Part shown: positions 39,001 through 48,650 of the stretch, in pieces | Layout of the letters: the number at the start of each line of letters is the position of its first letter | Position numbering within the stretch: position 1 is the first letter of the stretch | Source of the DNA: Rachycentron canadum | Taxonomy: Eukaryota > Chordata > Actinopteri > Carangiformes > Rachycentridae | NCBI GenBank assembly: GCA_038496675.1 | Contig: CM076650.1 | Location: 15,895,846 to 15,959,845 of the forward strand | Direction of reading: 5' to 3' | Length of the DNA stretch: 64,000 bases | Notes under the pieces: model-generated | The model's input: only the letters and a program-made list of their open reading frames with translations | Database searches by the model: none | What the model was told of the DNA's origin: nothing | Translations under genes and position numbers: made by a program

Positions 39001-39333
39001 TAAGTAAGTTTCAAAGGTTTGCTTTTAAGAACACAACAAGAACATTTTCTCTGTGATTGAACTCAGTAAATATTATTAGTAGAATTATTTTAGTATGTAT
39101 TCAGACTTCTGCTTCTTTGTTTTTCACGCTTCAGGTTGGAGGTGCAGTGCGAGGTCGTAGACTCGGAGATCAACCATATCCTCCCAGCTTTCTCAGTGGT
39201 GCGGCAGGAGTGCGGCCTCCAGCGGGAACCCCTCCTCTTCAGCTGTGCAGGTTACTCCCCCAAGTACAGACGTATTTGCCCCTGCAGAGACTTCCGCCCT
39301 GGCCAGGTGGCACTGTGCAGAAACTGTCTATAA
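16548..39333 (+). CDS. mgat5b: MGAT5B, 3' portion (nine exons): N-acetylglucosaminyltransferase Vb
   Basis: Join of nine exons listed separately below. The enzyme is a Golgi type II membrane glycosyltransferase (GT18) that transfers GlcNAc from UDP-GlcNAc in beta-1,6 linkage to mannose of N-glycans; the B paralogue is also known for branching O-mannosyl glycans, mainly in brain. Family knowledge supplies these roles. The sequence shows uninterrupted blocks in family order: LGVPPGRG, DLIYTDYHGLQQMK, VRVIDTFGTEPAYNHEEY, HGYRTNWGYWNLN, MGFVSEELNETEK, NMAVVYGKEAS, HGTVYYETQRPPEVPAF, GFGFPYEGPAPLEAIANG, HEFFRGKPTSRE, PYLPYEYTCEGMLERVHAY, LLFSCAG and CPCRDFRPGQVALC. The roughly 457 codons match the C-terminal part of an enzyme of about 790 residues. 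Signal anchor, stem and first catalytic half are missing, presumably upstream of the window. The long, variable DFC-to-cysteine segment and the C-terminal block favour B over A. All phases agree and there is no internal stop, so the gene looks functional. Exon limits come from splice sites plus remembered family alignment. Confidence 0.96.
16797..16832. repeat. (GT)n microsatellite
   Basis: A GT run with one AT interruption, about 118 bases past the exon a donor. Confidence 0.95.
17116..17175. repeat. (CA)n microsatellite
   Basis: A CA run of about 60 bases with two interruptions. Confidence 0.96.
19246..19570. repeat. Conserved teleost dispersed repeat (ACCCATTAAATTTTGGT type)
   Basis: It starts CCAAGGAGGTTATGTTTTCT and contains AAACCTGGTGGAAGGATAGGG, GAAGAACCCATTAAATTTTG and TTAACATTGCAAGGCTGGAC, ending TTGGCCTTGGCAGAGTTAGG and ACCGAGTGCTA. 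I recognise this order from an abundant non-autonomous fish repeat; its class is not certain to me. It lies in the intron between exons a and b. Confidence 0.65.
23483..23547. repeat. (CA)n microsatellite
   Basis: Two CA runs separated by a GTCGTGTA-like interruption. Confidence 0.95.
24806..24939 (+). CDS. mgat5b: mgat5b exon b
   Basis: Acceptor CTTACAG ends at 24805; donor GTAAGA starts at 24940. The exon is 134 bp: one base completing Lys, 44 codons, then C of a split Pro codon. It encodes CHVRVIDTFGTEPAYNHEEY and HGYRTNWGYWNLN, among the most conserved blocks of GT18 enzymes, ending MTMF. Reading on past the donor stays open for only a few codons and reaches a stop in an AAT repeat, which supports the boundary. 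Confidence 0.96.
25240..25995 (-). mobile_element. Non-LTR retrotransposon reverse-transcriptase remnant
   Basis: Minus-strand translation with frame changes yields KEFDTVAYSLLDRFL (RT motif with AFDTV-type Asp), VVQGSIRGPFLFTMYI (the PQGSILGPLLF block), KVTGYKYHGILCDDKW (the KYLGI-DDKL block) and HIYKALVRKLP with SDWLVLQVPF near the C-terminal end. Part of the sequence around the YxDD motif is lost. It lies antisense inside an mgat5b intron. The clade was not determined. Confidence 0.7.
26951..27003. repeat. CA-rich microsatellite abutting the exon c acceptor
   Basis: CA units with CAA and CG interruptions reach to within 7 bases of the acceptor AG of exon c. Confidence 0.95.
27011..27141 (+). 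CDS. mgat5b: mgat5b exon c
   Basis: Starts after CATTCAG at 27010 and ends at AAG before GTACAG at 27142. Two bases finish Pro, followed by 43 codons: HTPDNSFMGFVSEELNETEK, a variable linker, then NMAVVYGKEASMWK. One N-glycosylation sequon (NET) is present. The acceptor is unusual: about 55 bases upstream are CA-repeat rather than polypyrimidine. Phase at the end is 0. Confidence 0.95.
30046..30092. repeat. (CA)n microsatellite
   Basis: CA repeat with two AAAC interruptions. Confidence 0.95.
31005..31130. repeat. Possible degraded fragment of a CAGGTAATC-rich repeat
   Basis: The phrase GGGCAGGTAATCACGCAGGC resembles part of the 11541-11993 insertion (GGGCAGGTAATCAAACAGGC). The similarity covers roughly 60-100 bases only. 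Confidence 0.35.
31589..31744 (+). CDS. mgat5b: mgat5b exon d
   Basis: Fifty-two whole codons, GKEGFLQILHRYMEVHGTVY followed by YETQRPPEVPAF, KNHGLLPQ and LLRKAK. The acceptor is a tandem CAGCAG; use of the second AG keeps the K-GKE junction of the family, while use of the first would insert Gln. The exon ends at AAG followed by GCAAGA: no GT lies near, so the intron must be of GC-AG type to join LLRKAK to LFIGFGF in the next exon. Confidence 0.95.
31745..32022 (+). other. mgat5b GC-AG intron between exons d and e
   Basis: A 278-base intron starting GCAAGA and ending TTTCTAG. It has an AAT run at 31950-31968. The GC donor is the only placement that keeps the frame and the conserved K-LFIGFGF junction. 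Confidence 0.88.
32023..32169 (+). CDS. mgat5b: mgat5b exon e
   Basis: Forty-nine whole codons between TTTCTAG and GTGAGT. It encodes LFIGFGFPYEGPAPLEAIAN, the sequence PPHSSLNHEFFRGKPTSRE and the end of the exon. The PYEGPAPLEA segment sits where GT-B folds place a donor-sugar-binding acidic motif; assigning that role here is inference. Only 278 bases separate it from exon d. Confidence 0.96.
32170..32585 (+). other. mgat5b intron between exons e and f
   Basis: A 416-base GT-AG intron (GTGAGT ... TGTAG). No repeat or other element was seen. Confidence 0.85.
32586..32702 (+). CDS. mgat5b: mgat5b exon f
   Basis: Thirty-nine codons between TGTAG and GTATGC: VSSQHPYAEQYIGKPHVMTV, DYNNSLEFDSAIREIMRTK. 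An NNS sequon is present. The residue after HV is Met, where I recall Trp in mammalian MGAT5 and MGAT5B (HVWTVDYNN). Phase is 0 at both ends. Confidence 0.95.
32703..35699 (+). other. mgat5b intron between exons f and g
   Basis: A 3.0-kb intron with a (GT)n run at 33952-34000 and CA-rich patches near 34140-34360. It ends in a strong T-tract of more than 20 bases before CAG. Confidence 0.85.
33952..34000. repeat. (GT)n microsatellite
   Basis: A GT run of about 49 bases with one CG interruption. Confidence 0.96.
35700..35774 (+). CDS. mgat5b: mgat5b exon g
   Basis: A short exon of 25 codons after a strong T-tract and CAG, ending before GTGAGG. It encodes VEPYLPYEYTCEGMLERVHA and ends YIQHQ, a well-conserved GT18 block. 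A (GT)n run of about 70 bases begins 159 bases past the donor. Confidence 0.96.
35775..37697 (+). other. mgat5b intron between exons g and h
   Basis: A 1.9-kb intron with a (GT)n run of about 70 bases at 35933-36003 and an AT-rich patch near 36480-36570. No other element was seen. Confidence 0.85.
35933..36003. repeat. (GT)n microsatellite
   Basis: About 34 nearly perfect GT units, among the longest simple repeats in the window. Confidence 0.97.
37698..37981 (+). CDS. mgat5b: mgat5b exon h (DFC segment, B-type insert)
   Basis: The longest exon here: 94 codons plus two bases, between CCTACAG and GTAAGT. It begins DFCAPDPPFIPANLSKQ and continues through a Pro/Ser-rich variable stretch with three sequons (NLS, NST, NVT) to APPAWPPLSSLRLL, then the Cys-containing HSCVEACQSAGFICEP. 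The stretch between DFC and WPPL is about as long as in MGAT5B and much longer than in MGAT5A, the main reason for the paralogue call. GG at the end joins G of the last exon to make Gly. Confidence 0.95.
37982..39134 (+). other. mgat5b last intron, carrying a perfect hairpin
   Basis: A 1.15-kb intron (GTAAGT ... CTTCAG). Its notable content is the 32-bp inverted repeat at 38326-38393; the rest is CT-rich or AT-rich unique-looking sequence. Confidence 0.85.
38326..38393. repeat. Perfect 32-bp inverted repeat with 4-base loop
   Basis: The left arm at 38326-38357 and the right arm at 38362-38393 are exact reverse complements, separated only by CTTA. The arms start AACTTCGACATTTTAGTGGC and end at TGTTGT. 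Pairing stops at the next base on each side. Transcribed in the intron, it would form a long unbroken stem. No flanking target-site duplication is evident. It could be a palindrome formed by strand switching or the core of a tiny foldback element; function is unknown. Confidence 0.97.
39135..39333 (+). CDS. mgat5b: mgat5b last coding exon with stop
   Basis: Starts after GCTTCAG at 39134; one base finishes Gly, then 65 sense codons and TAA at 39331-39333. It encodes LEVQCEVVDSEINHILPAF, ECGLQREPLLFSCAG, then YRRICPCRDFRPGQVALCRN and CL. The cysteine-rich end with CPCRDF and GQVALC is the signature C-terminus of the MGAT5 family. GC content is higher than in the surrounding sequence. Confidence 0.97.
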
Positions 39334-40130
39334 TTACAGGACACGTGAGGGACAGAGAGAAAAGTATTAGACAGATTGGTGAGGTAAAGGGACTTTGGAA
39401 AGCAGCCACAGCCTGAGCAGGTGGGACAAATTACCTAATGGTGCAGGGAGGCAGCTTCCCCCCCAAATCAGTAAATGTGGGATGATGAGGGACAGGCATG
39501 CAATGATGAAGAGCTTAAAGTAGGCTTGGATAGCTCCCAAGCTGATTGTGGTTGACTGTAGTTGTTAAAGCAGCCGTTGTACTGTATCAGGCTGGACACA
39601 TATAGCAGCGATACCTCATAGAACAGGGTAGCAATGATACCAGGTGTCATCACAACAAGGAAGTATCCACCACTGAGGGGTAAAGTCTGGGTTATGCCTC
39701 AACAAGCCAACCAACATTCACATAAACCCTCTGACTACAGAATAACAGTTCCTACAAGATGTGATACATTTCATTTTTGGAACTGCATCTCACAAAAAAA
39801 TAATCAGTTGGAAGTTGAAAAATGTACACTTGTGACTGCAGAGAAACTCTGTATTGGGACTACAGTGTCAGTCCATGACAGAGTCTTCAAATATTGTGGC
39901 TTGGAGAAGGCAACCTTGGGTCAATATCCAATCTCCTCTCTGCACTTGGACAAAGGATGATGGACAGCTGGGTTATCTCCCTCGTTTTTTCCTCCCTCCT
40001 CCAATGACGGACAGAGTCATTTATCAGAGTGAACCCCAAGTCTGAGGCAACATCGGTCAATGCAATCATCTCTGCTCGCAAAAAGAAAGGAGGACAGAGG
40101 ACAAAGATAAGGGGTACAAGATTATTTTTC

Positions 40131-40136
40131 AATAAA
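40131..40136 (+). promoter_or_regulatory. AATAAA polyadenylation signal candidate, proximal
   Basis: The first AATAAA after the mgat5b stop codon, about 800 bases downstream and part of AATAAATAAG. Confidence 0.45.
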
Positions 40137-41017
40137 TAAGCCTTCTGAGCTCCCTGCTTGATTTTTAAAGAGTCCTCTAGGCTTTTGTTGGAAAAAAAAA
40201 ATCAGAAAATAAAAAATCAAAACAGATCAAAGTGTTGAGGTGGGTTTTATATTGCATCTGGTCTTCACTCAGTTCTATGCTGTCTTTTTAGATTGGAGGG
40301 TTTCTTCTCTTTTTGCACCTCCCTTTTTCCACATTCATTCAGATTTCCATCAATCCACCCAACTGTAGTGAGGGACTTTTGATCTTTTTCACAGAGAGCC
40401 AATGGCCAAAACTGTCAAGAACAAAGTGGCAGAGAGGAGAGGACAAAATCAGTTTTTAGACACATCCAGTAAACATCAAGTATTTTGCTGATAATCAACA
40501 ATGTGCTTTTACTTTTTACTTAAGTTATTATATATAGAAAATAATATCTGCAATAATGTCCAGAACTGAGATGTTTTGACAGTTCAAAAATGACATGACA
40601 TCATTATAAAGTAACTGCTGGAACAATGTGATTATTACAAACCAATAGCATATGTTTGATAATAGTTTAATCATGTGTGAAGAGCTACAGACAATCAGAG
40701 CAGCTGTAACAGCCTGTATTATGGTTAAGTACAGTGCATTTTAATTAGTGTAGAAGTAAACAAGCATAGTATTTTTTGCCACTCAATTATTAAAAGCTTT
40801 TTTTTTTTTCATTTCAGTCACTTTTTAAAATCTAATATAGTCTTATTTTGTAGGTTTGTCACAGAAAATCTGAGTGTATTGTTATAACCCTCGGTAATAG
40901 TCCTGGTTACCATGTTAGTAGCAGAACTCACAGTTGTCGAGCAGCTACTTTACCAGAAATAAAGAAAAGGTCTTGGTTTATCTGTTATAGTGCAGCCAAA
41001 CGAATGCACATTGTTTT

Positions 41018-41023
41018 AATAAA
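41018..41023 (+). promoter_or_regulatory. AATAAA polyadenylation signal candidate, distal
   Basis: AATAAA with a T-rich stretch soon after. A second hexamer at 40958-40963 lies 60 bases upstream, so either could serve the same end. Confidence 0.45.
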
Positions 41024-42112
41024 GCAAAAAGTCAACAACTGACCTTTGTTCATCATGTCATAGGCGTGACGTGACCTTATGCTGCCTTACATGGGTCTTT
41101 CCCTCTGAATCCCTGGTGTGTTGGCAGATTCAGCTATCAGAGGGATAGTTACTACCGCCCATATTGCATAAACAATGTTTTCATTATAAAACTGGTCTAG
41201 GTGCTATATTAATATAGTGAAAATATCACATCATTCACTCCATGGACAAATATACATAGTCTGTGTTCAGAAACTGTGACTTAAAACAAGCTGTCATGGT
41301 CTCTGTTACTTTGTGCAGAGGTCACCAAACCTCAGTCATGCCCCAAGCCACCATACAAACCTGATATATAACAAGCTCAGACAGGTTAACTTTGGTCCTT
41401 CCTGGGTAGACAGATCCCCAGCTACCATAGCTGAACTAGGGTTCAGCTATGCAGGTAGTAATTCTGCTGTGATGCAGCCGAAAAACAACAATAACGACCA
41501 CCACCATCACTACTGTGGTCCTTTCACGCCATATTTCCACATTGGCCTCGAAACTAGAGTGTTTCTGAGATATTCAGACATCCTAGTTTGTCTAGGTCAG
41601 TCCCATGATACGACTCCATGTCCAGTTGTCCCAAATCTATGACATCTCTGCCCTCTTTTTCATGAAATTACCCAAATACCTCACCTCCAGGTGTATTACA
41701 TTCTTCCCCATGCAGGTGAGACATATTCCTTTTCTCTGAAAACAGGTGTTTTTATGGCTATTTTTGTTATTTATATGCATTGTCATGGTTCATCACATTT
41801 TAGTGCACCAGGTCTTTGCAAAATGCTTGAATGACATAGCGCAATATAACCAGCAAGAGTCAGTTGTTTGACAAGAAGTTTCAGTTTTTGCTTGTTATTT
41901 CAGTAAAAGCAGCACTTTGTGTTTTGTTATGGTGGCAACTGCCAGAGACAGCCCATCATCCCATTCTTATAGGTACAATATGACTACAAGGCATTAATTT
42001 TGGCTTTTTTTTTTTTCATCAAGCTAGGTCAGCGTAACCACAATAGTGGAGCCTTATAATCAATACACAGCTTTTTGAATAACTAAGAAATGATTAAACA
42101 ATAAATAATGAC

Positions 42113-42129
42113 CTGTCTGTCTGTCTGTC

Positions 42130-42184
<55 letters not shown>
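42113..42184. repeat. (CTGT)n(GT)n compound microsatellite
   Basis: About five CTGT units pass into 24 or so GT units. Confidence 0.96.
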
Positions 42185-42186
<2 letters not shown>

Positions 42187-43676
42187 GAGAATCTGAACTG
42201 CTCTTGGTCTGAATCCCAGTGATTAAAGTAAAATTCAATGAATAATAAATCACAAATGTGCCAAATGCCAAAGTAAATTCATCAAATCCTCATTGACCTG
42301 CACCACTGTGGGGAAAATGTCACCCCATTCACCAGCTCCCTTTGATTTCAATTTAACACCAAATTACAATGAATACTTTTCATCTTCATAACTCATCCAT
42401 CTACTTGAGTAAAATGTTTACAATGATCATAAGAAAGCAGTTAGTGCTGTGTACAGAAAATCGGTGGACACGACCCATCGGAGCAGGCTACAGCCTTTGG
42501 AAAGGATCCAATGTCACATCCATGAGTGTATTGTCTAATGATGATCATTCACATGATTAAAGCTGAGCACATTATGCATAAACAAAATGTGTTGGAAATG
42601 AGGGACATACTGCCTGGATTATGTCTTGTCAAAATGGCAGACAAAACATTCATATCTGCATTATTGATTTATTGTTATTTGCTGGTTGTTGTTAGTTGTG
42701 TCCCTTTTTGAGAAATTACTTTTATTTTCAACTCCATTTTTGGAAGTTACACTTAGGGTTAGTTAAGAAAATGATCACCATCAGTATATTTGATAAGAAG
42801 TAATTAGTTTAGCTTTACAGAAAGGAAGCAGCGGGTCGGGCTCTTTACATCATTACCAAATCTCTAAAATTCGCAAATTAGTGTCTCATCTTTTTAATTC
42901 ATGCAGAAACTATAGTTTCAAAACAAGTCATGCTTTTAATGTGAGCTATGTGCTGGACTATTTCTTGGCTGGGTGCAGTCAATTCTTGGAGTGAAGCTGC
43001 AAAGCATCTAGTGAGGACACGACAGGAAGTCACTGCTTCCTTAATAAACAAATACAAAGGTTGTAGAAGTCCTCTCATGTAACTCTAAGTAAGAATGCAT
43101 ACAAACACATACAGTCAAAATATTCCTTTAAGGGGAAGATTGGGTTCATGGTTAAACATAAAAAATATTAACAGTCTAGTCTCATTAACTGCCTCTCAGT
43201 ACAATACAGGCTTTGAACAAAGGCCTCCACTGAAGAGATTTCACACTTATTATGTCCATCTACTTCCCTGACCTCCACACCTTTACTTTTAACTGCACTG
43301 TATGAACATATTGCAGTATTTCTTGCAATAGGCGACAGATATAAGAATGAATGAATCTAGCTCTTGGGAGACGAGGTTCATCGTTATAGTCGTAGTTTGG
43401 TATCTGCAGTATTGTCTGTGTTGTGGGTCATATACTGTACAGTGGACAACTGAGGGCTGAGCATACCTTTATGACATCAGATATAAATTTTTACCCTATA
43501 AAGTCAGTGCTTTGTGTCTCTCTCTGCAAGTGTTTTCCCCTCTCAGGGTGACTTTCAAACTTAATGCACATGGCTGCCTAGTAACCAGATGGGAAATTGG
43601 CAAACAGCTGCATTTCCTTTTTGTCGGACCACCCATCAAAAAGTCTCTTGACATGTCTCTGAAGGACATAGACTGT

Positions 43677-43705
43677 GTATGTGTGTGTGTGTGTGTATGT
43701 GTGTG
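43677..43705. repeat. (GT)n microsatellite
   Basis: A short GT run with one AT interruption. Confidence 0.9.
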
Positions 43706-44552
43706 ATACACTGCACAACGTGACCCTAAGTAGTTGTCAAAAATACCTTAAGGCTACAATACAAACTGCATGTTTATTGTTGTTAATTTTGAGTAAAGGC
43801 TCTATCCAGACAGAATGACATAAACCAAACCACTTTAGCAAGTAAAGCACAGGAAACAGGCACAAACATGTTATAACTGAATTTAAATGTCAGTGCCACA
43901 TTATTGGTGCATTTGTGCTCTGCCTTTGATGAAATGAGCAAAAAGACATTTATTTATATCTTTACCAAGGAAATTTGTTATTGTGGTGTCAAGACTTCAG
44001 ACCCCAAAGAACATCAAGCAGCATCCAGTATCAGTTATCAGTTTCATCATGGTAATATTCATAGCTCAGTATAAAGACTGGTAAAAATGTTTTTTGCCTG
44101 TTAAACCAGTGAAACCACAGTGGGAAACATTTACACAGAGGATGGCTGATCACTGAATGTGACTCCTAATCAGGGCCAGTCTTCCCTCTGTTTAAAGAAG
44201 ATTCATCTTTGATTAAGATTTTCACTTAACATTTGTTATGATGCTGCTCTTTGTTCTCCAACAGAGAGAAGCATACGTGCACATTTAAATTTTCAATCAC
44301 ATTGTTTGTTTCAGGCTCCACAGTGATGATTATGCTTCACATGCATGATTGCAAACTGTTTATTCTCTGTGTAGCAAAACTGAGAGAAATGATTCACTGG
44401 TCTTGCACCTGAGCTTAAAAAAATACATTTTGAACTAATTTTGGTGAAGACATGTTGGCAGACAACAGCAGCAAATGAGCCAGTGCTGAGGGAACTTAAT
44501 GCCTGTAGATTTGTAGAACAAGATTTTAAGTGTGTGCAATCATTGTATAGCT

Positions 44553-44862
44553 GAAACAATTAGTGGATTAATATTTTAATTGAGTGATTTACAGAAAATT
44601 AATTAGCAACCATTTTGATCATGCATCAATCTTCTTTTAATTCTTCTTCTAGTTTTTGTTTTTTTTTTAAACCAAAAAAGCCCAATTTGGTTCAAGCTTC
44701 TCGATTGAGAGGATTGTACAGCTGCTTGTCTTTAACTAAATATCTTTGGGTTTTGGGATTGTGATGTGATGGGCATTATTCACTATTTCCTGCCAGCAAG
44801 AGTTTAATCAAGAAAACAAGTGGCAAATTAATCACAAATAAAAATAATTGTTAGTTGCCACC
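44553..44862 (+). repeat. Teleost non-autonomous repeat (AACAATTAGTCGATTAA type)
   Basis: It begins GCTGAAACAATTAGTGGATT, contains AATATCTTTGGGTTTTGGG and GTGATGGGCATTATTCACTA, and ends AATAATTGTTAGTTGCC. These are the start, middle and end words of a familiar fish repeat. Confidence 0.65.
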
Positions 44863-45249
44863 CCTTTGTGTGTGTATGATTACACAGTATATTTATATGT
44901 GAAATACAGCAATGTAATAAAAATACAAGTAGAAGCCCTGAATTCAAATGACCTAAGTATTATCAGCTACTTGTCATCTATTTATTATAGAGGCAGAATG
45001 GCCCTTGCCAGTGTTATTACATCTTAATGTATCATTGATTTATTATAATTGGCGTACTAATTAAGTTAGTAGTTTTATTATATTAAATGGATAATAGGGC
45101 ACATATCATTATTTCTCAATAATTTTATTAATGTTATACAGTCTTAAGCAACATTTTCTTTTCCATTGGGAGGATATGCTGCACTTTGCTGTTTTACTAT
45201 ACTCAAAGGTAAACTGAGGGTGTTAGTTGGACACAACAAGAAACTTGAA

Positions 45250-45342
45250 TGGACAATTTATTGACCAGATTATTAACAGATTGTGAAAATGATTAGATTT
45301 CAGATTAGTCAAAAATGAAAACAATGGTTAGTTGCAGTTCAT
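45250..45342 (+). repeat. Partial second copy of the AACAATTAGTCGATTAA-type repeat
   Basis: Only the 3' portion remains: GACAATTTATTGACCAGATT, a degraded AATCGATTAATC part, and GAAAACAATGGTTAGTTGCA. It lies 400 bases after the longer copy, in the same orientation. Confidence 0.5.
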
Positions 45343-47849
45343 ATAAAATAAGGTCATATTTCTTTGTGTACAACCTCAACCGTTAGTGTGAAAAAAAATA
45401 GAAATACTCAAGTAAATTACATCAAATTATCTGAGGTACAATGTAAATGACTTAATGTACTTGTGTGGCTATTCCATCTTTATAACTCCACATGCTACTG
45501 AGTCTTATTTTTGTTTGTGTCTGTTTTCAGACTGTGTGGGTGACTGTATCTACAAAGCAGAATTAATGAGCTTATTATCAGTCCTATTTGGTCTGTCAGC
45601 TGCTAAGGCATTTGAATTAGAACCACATCTAAGCATATTATTTATGCTATTTAAACAATAATTAATCAGTACAGGAACAGATTGATGTACACAGCTGAAT
45701 AATTACAAAGCCATTGACAGTAATAAATAAAGGAAACGTGTTTGTCAGAACCTGCTGTTACTCGCCTTAAGATTGGCGAACGCGTGGACATGTCGACATA
45801 GTAGCCTGCACAACATCCAACAACCAACCTCCACACACAGACCCACACACACTCATTATATCTTTGAGGAAGTCCTAAAAAAACACTACATACCCTCCCT
45901 ATCCTCATACCGTACCCTTGATTACAACAAGACTTTCAAGACATGAACACACACTCCATTTTAACCCAAATCCAGACTCTCATTGTTCACCCTATTCCTT
46001 GCTCGTCCTATCTCTTCTGTTTGTGTTTTTTCTCGAAGAGATCTCAGAGGTCCAATTTGCCCACCAGACCTTTGGCACAACACTCTTGCTGACACAGACT
46101 TTGTTCGTGCATTGTAGCTGCTACAGTATGTGTGGCCCTAATTACCACTTCCCAAAGTTTTTACCTTAGTACACTGCACTGCCCCATTCAGCTCCACATT
46201 GTATAGCAGTTTGTGTTTACATTTGTGTCTGTTTTTCATTTCATTTATATGCACATGCCTGATTATGTGTCCATTGCTGTGTTGGTGTCTGAAAGTAAGT
46301 AAAGGCTTTTTGGTGAATGTATGTGTGTTTATAAGTGGGAGCTTGCCTACAGATGTGAAGACAAATGCTTGTCTCTTTGTAGTCCTTTCTCATGCTTCCT
46401 GGTGTAGCACTTTAATGAAGCCAACATCCTTTTGAAGTGGAGGAGGTCGGAGATGCATCTAGTGCGTTTTGTCATGTGGTCAGATTCCCACTGGGCATTT
46501 CACATCAAGGTGGAGTGTGCTGCTATCTCGGTATCTCCCTCTAGACAGAAAGCTCCCCCTGCTATGCTAATACAGAGGATTACCAGGGATCAGATTTGGG
46601 AGTCCATAGTGATGAAGAAGTAGTGTGGATTTTTATATACGTATATATGCATTTATGGCAACAGCAAAATGTAAATATGTAATGTGTGAATTAATCACTT
46701 TTAGTCTCCAGCAGAATAAGATGGAGACGTGATTCACCTTTGTTTTGTATTAATATACCTCCAACCCTACCAGGAGATTGGTAGACGGAGAGTAAAGAAA
46801 GCTAAGGGAAGAGATGAAAGGAGGGAGAGATGAAGGAAGTAGAGAAATACAATGGGGGGGGGTGAAAAGGTACAATGCATTTAAAAGGAGAAAGAGTGGT
46901 GGGTAGAATTATTAATAAATGAAAGGGAGGGGAAGGGAGATAGATTTGAAAAGGTAATGAGAGGAGAGGGGAAAGAAGGAAAAGAATGGGAGATGAAGAA
47001 AAGGAAGAGGAGAAAGACACTGGAGCCACAAGAAGTCATCAGCATCCTCTTCAATAATGCATAGGTAACTGGGTGACTCCTGCTGAGTGCAGACATGAGC
47101 CTGAATAAATAAAGTTGGGTGTAAATAAAGAGCCACTCAAATATTTTAAATAGTAGCAAATCAATGGCAGATTCTCAAGGTGAGCGGGTGAGAGAAAGTC
47201 CCTCATCCTCCACCCCCCTCCCTCTCTCTTTTTTTCCTACATTTGAAGACAGTGGCTCAAAGCGGTGTGTAACAATAAGCTGTGTAGATAACACCTTAAG
47301 AGCAACGTGTGTCTGCTTACTTGTTTATTTTCATGCATTTTTTTCATGCCTCTCTTGTATGCCCTCCTCTTTCCAACTTTTCTACCGTCATCCCTACATC
47401 CCTGCATCTGTCGTCCTTCCCTCCAACCTCTTTCATTGCTGCCATAGGTAAGGCCGGCTAAAACTGATAAGGATCCCCTCAGGGAGGTGCAGTAATGAGG
47501 CAGAGAAGTGGGGAGAGTGAGAGTGAAAGAGAGGGGAGCCTGATTCAAAAAGAGGTCTTTCAGCAGTGGTAGTCATGGCACAACAAGATACATGCAGTGA
47601 AGCAGCGGTAAATAAAACACTGGCTGAAGTGTAGCATTCGAGTGGCACAAAGAGAAACTCCACACAACAACGTCCGAAATCAAATTTTTATGGACAGTTC
47701 CAGCGTGGGTTGACTTTTTGCTCATTGTCTGCATTTTCCTTTAAAGTCGCTATAGAATTTGAGAATTTCCAATTTTGTTGCCCCCAGGTTTGAATTGATA
47801 AATGCACAGTGGCAGACAGCAATTCACACCGATACCAACCATCCATATT
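45343..47849. other. Intergenic sequence; no gene recognised
   Basis: Apart from the polypurine tract at 46776-47018 and a CT-rich patch near 47200-47230, I see no structure here. Confidence 0.6.
46776..47018. repeat. Polypurine tract
   Basis: About 240 bases in which the + strand is dominated by A and G, including a run of nine G at 46854-46862. Minus-strand ORFs here, rich in Ser, Pro, Phe and Leu, are products of this composition. Confidence 0.85.
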
Positions 47850-48650
47850 AGGGCAGAAAATGGGTGGTTGACAGTGGCAGCAGGCTGTGCAAGTTAGTCC
47901 AGACATCCCTCTCCACAGCAATGTCGTCCAGCTCCTCCTGGCAGATCATGAGGTGTTCCCATGTCAGATAAGATAAAGTCCCTTCAGCGTTTTCCTGTTC
48001 TACGAGAAACGCAGGAGTCATCCTTATCAGATGCCAGAACCACCTCAACTGGCTCTTTCTGATGCAAGTTTTCTCTGGAAATCTGAGCTCTTTAACTTAT
48101 CTCTCAGGCCTCTGTTATACTGACTTGTGGTCACATATTGTGTGGCACAGGGGCAGCTGCAAGAAGAATAAGAGCTAGTGTGTCTGCTGTACTTCTTTTA
48201 GAGTTCAGCTGTAGAGGTGAGGGGGTGGCAGACCTTCACACAACTGCTCTTCAAACTTGTGAGTGCAAGTTTGTCTTTCAGCTCATGCACAGTCAGTACC
48301 CTTGAAATGTACATCACACGGACCCTTGCATATTCACAGATGCAGGACGTATGACATCGGTGTCAGGATGAGCTAAGCCACACTCTGTTGGCATCTGTGG
48401 TCTTATTCATTGGGTCGCAACCCAAAGCCTATGACCAGAGGTGTTAGAACATATGTCGACTGGTAAATTGATAGCTTCACCTTGCTGCTCAGCTTCCCCT
48501 GTAACAGACATGAACTCATTACTGCTCAGTCCATCTGTTAACCTCAGGCTCAATGCCACCCTCACTCATGAATAATATCCACGTGTACTCAAAGTCCTTT
48601 ACTTGGAGCAGCAGCTCACTCCCAACCTGGAGGGAACAAGCCACAGCCTC
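47850..48650 (-). mobile_element. 3' part of a fish non-LTR retrotransposon, decayed
   Basis: The minus strand encodes MRWFWHLIRMTP, then LTWEHLMICQEELDDIAVER and DVWTNLHSLLP, which match the common fish LINE tail RWFGHLIRMPP ... WERLGIPPEELEEVAGERE ... VWxSLLSLLPPRP. Further along, + strand words CTCACTCATGAATAA and ACTCCCAACCTGGAGGGAACAA match the same family upstream in its ORF. There are several gaps and stops. Confidence 0.65.

Larger units (their letters stand above)
39334..41023 (+). other. mgat5b: Likely mgat5b 3' UTR
   Basis: Sequence after the TAA shows no splice-linked coding potential. AATAAA hexamers occur at 40131, 40958 and 41018. The last is followed within about 30 bases by T/GT-rich sequence (ACCTTTGTTCATC), as expected for a cleavage site. 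The true end cannot be fixed without transcript data. Confidence 0.55.
41050..44550. other. Intergenic sequence after mgat5b; no gene recognised
   Basis: AT-rich sequence with two simple repeats (42113-42184 and 43677-43705). A 109-codon frame at 41313-41642 follows a possible acceptor (TTTGTGCAG) but matches no family I know. Confidence 0.6.

Noticed and set aside
41313..41642. 109-codon + strand frame after a possible acceptor
   Set aside because: It lies beyond the likely mgat5b 3' end, matches no family I know, and includes an NNNNDHHHH stretch from an AAC/CAC repeat. Not enough to call a gene.
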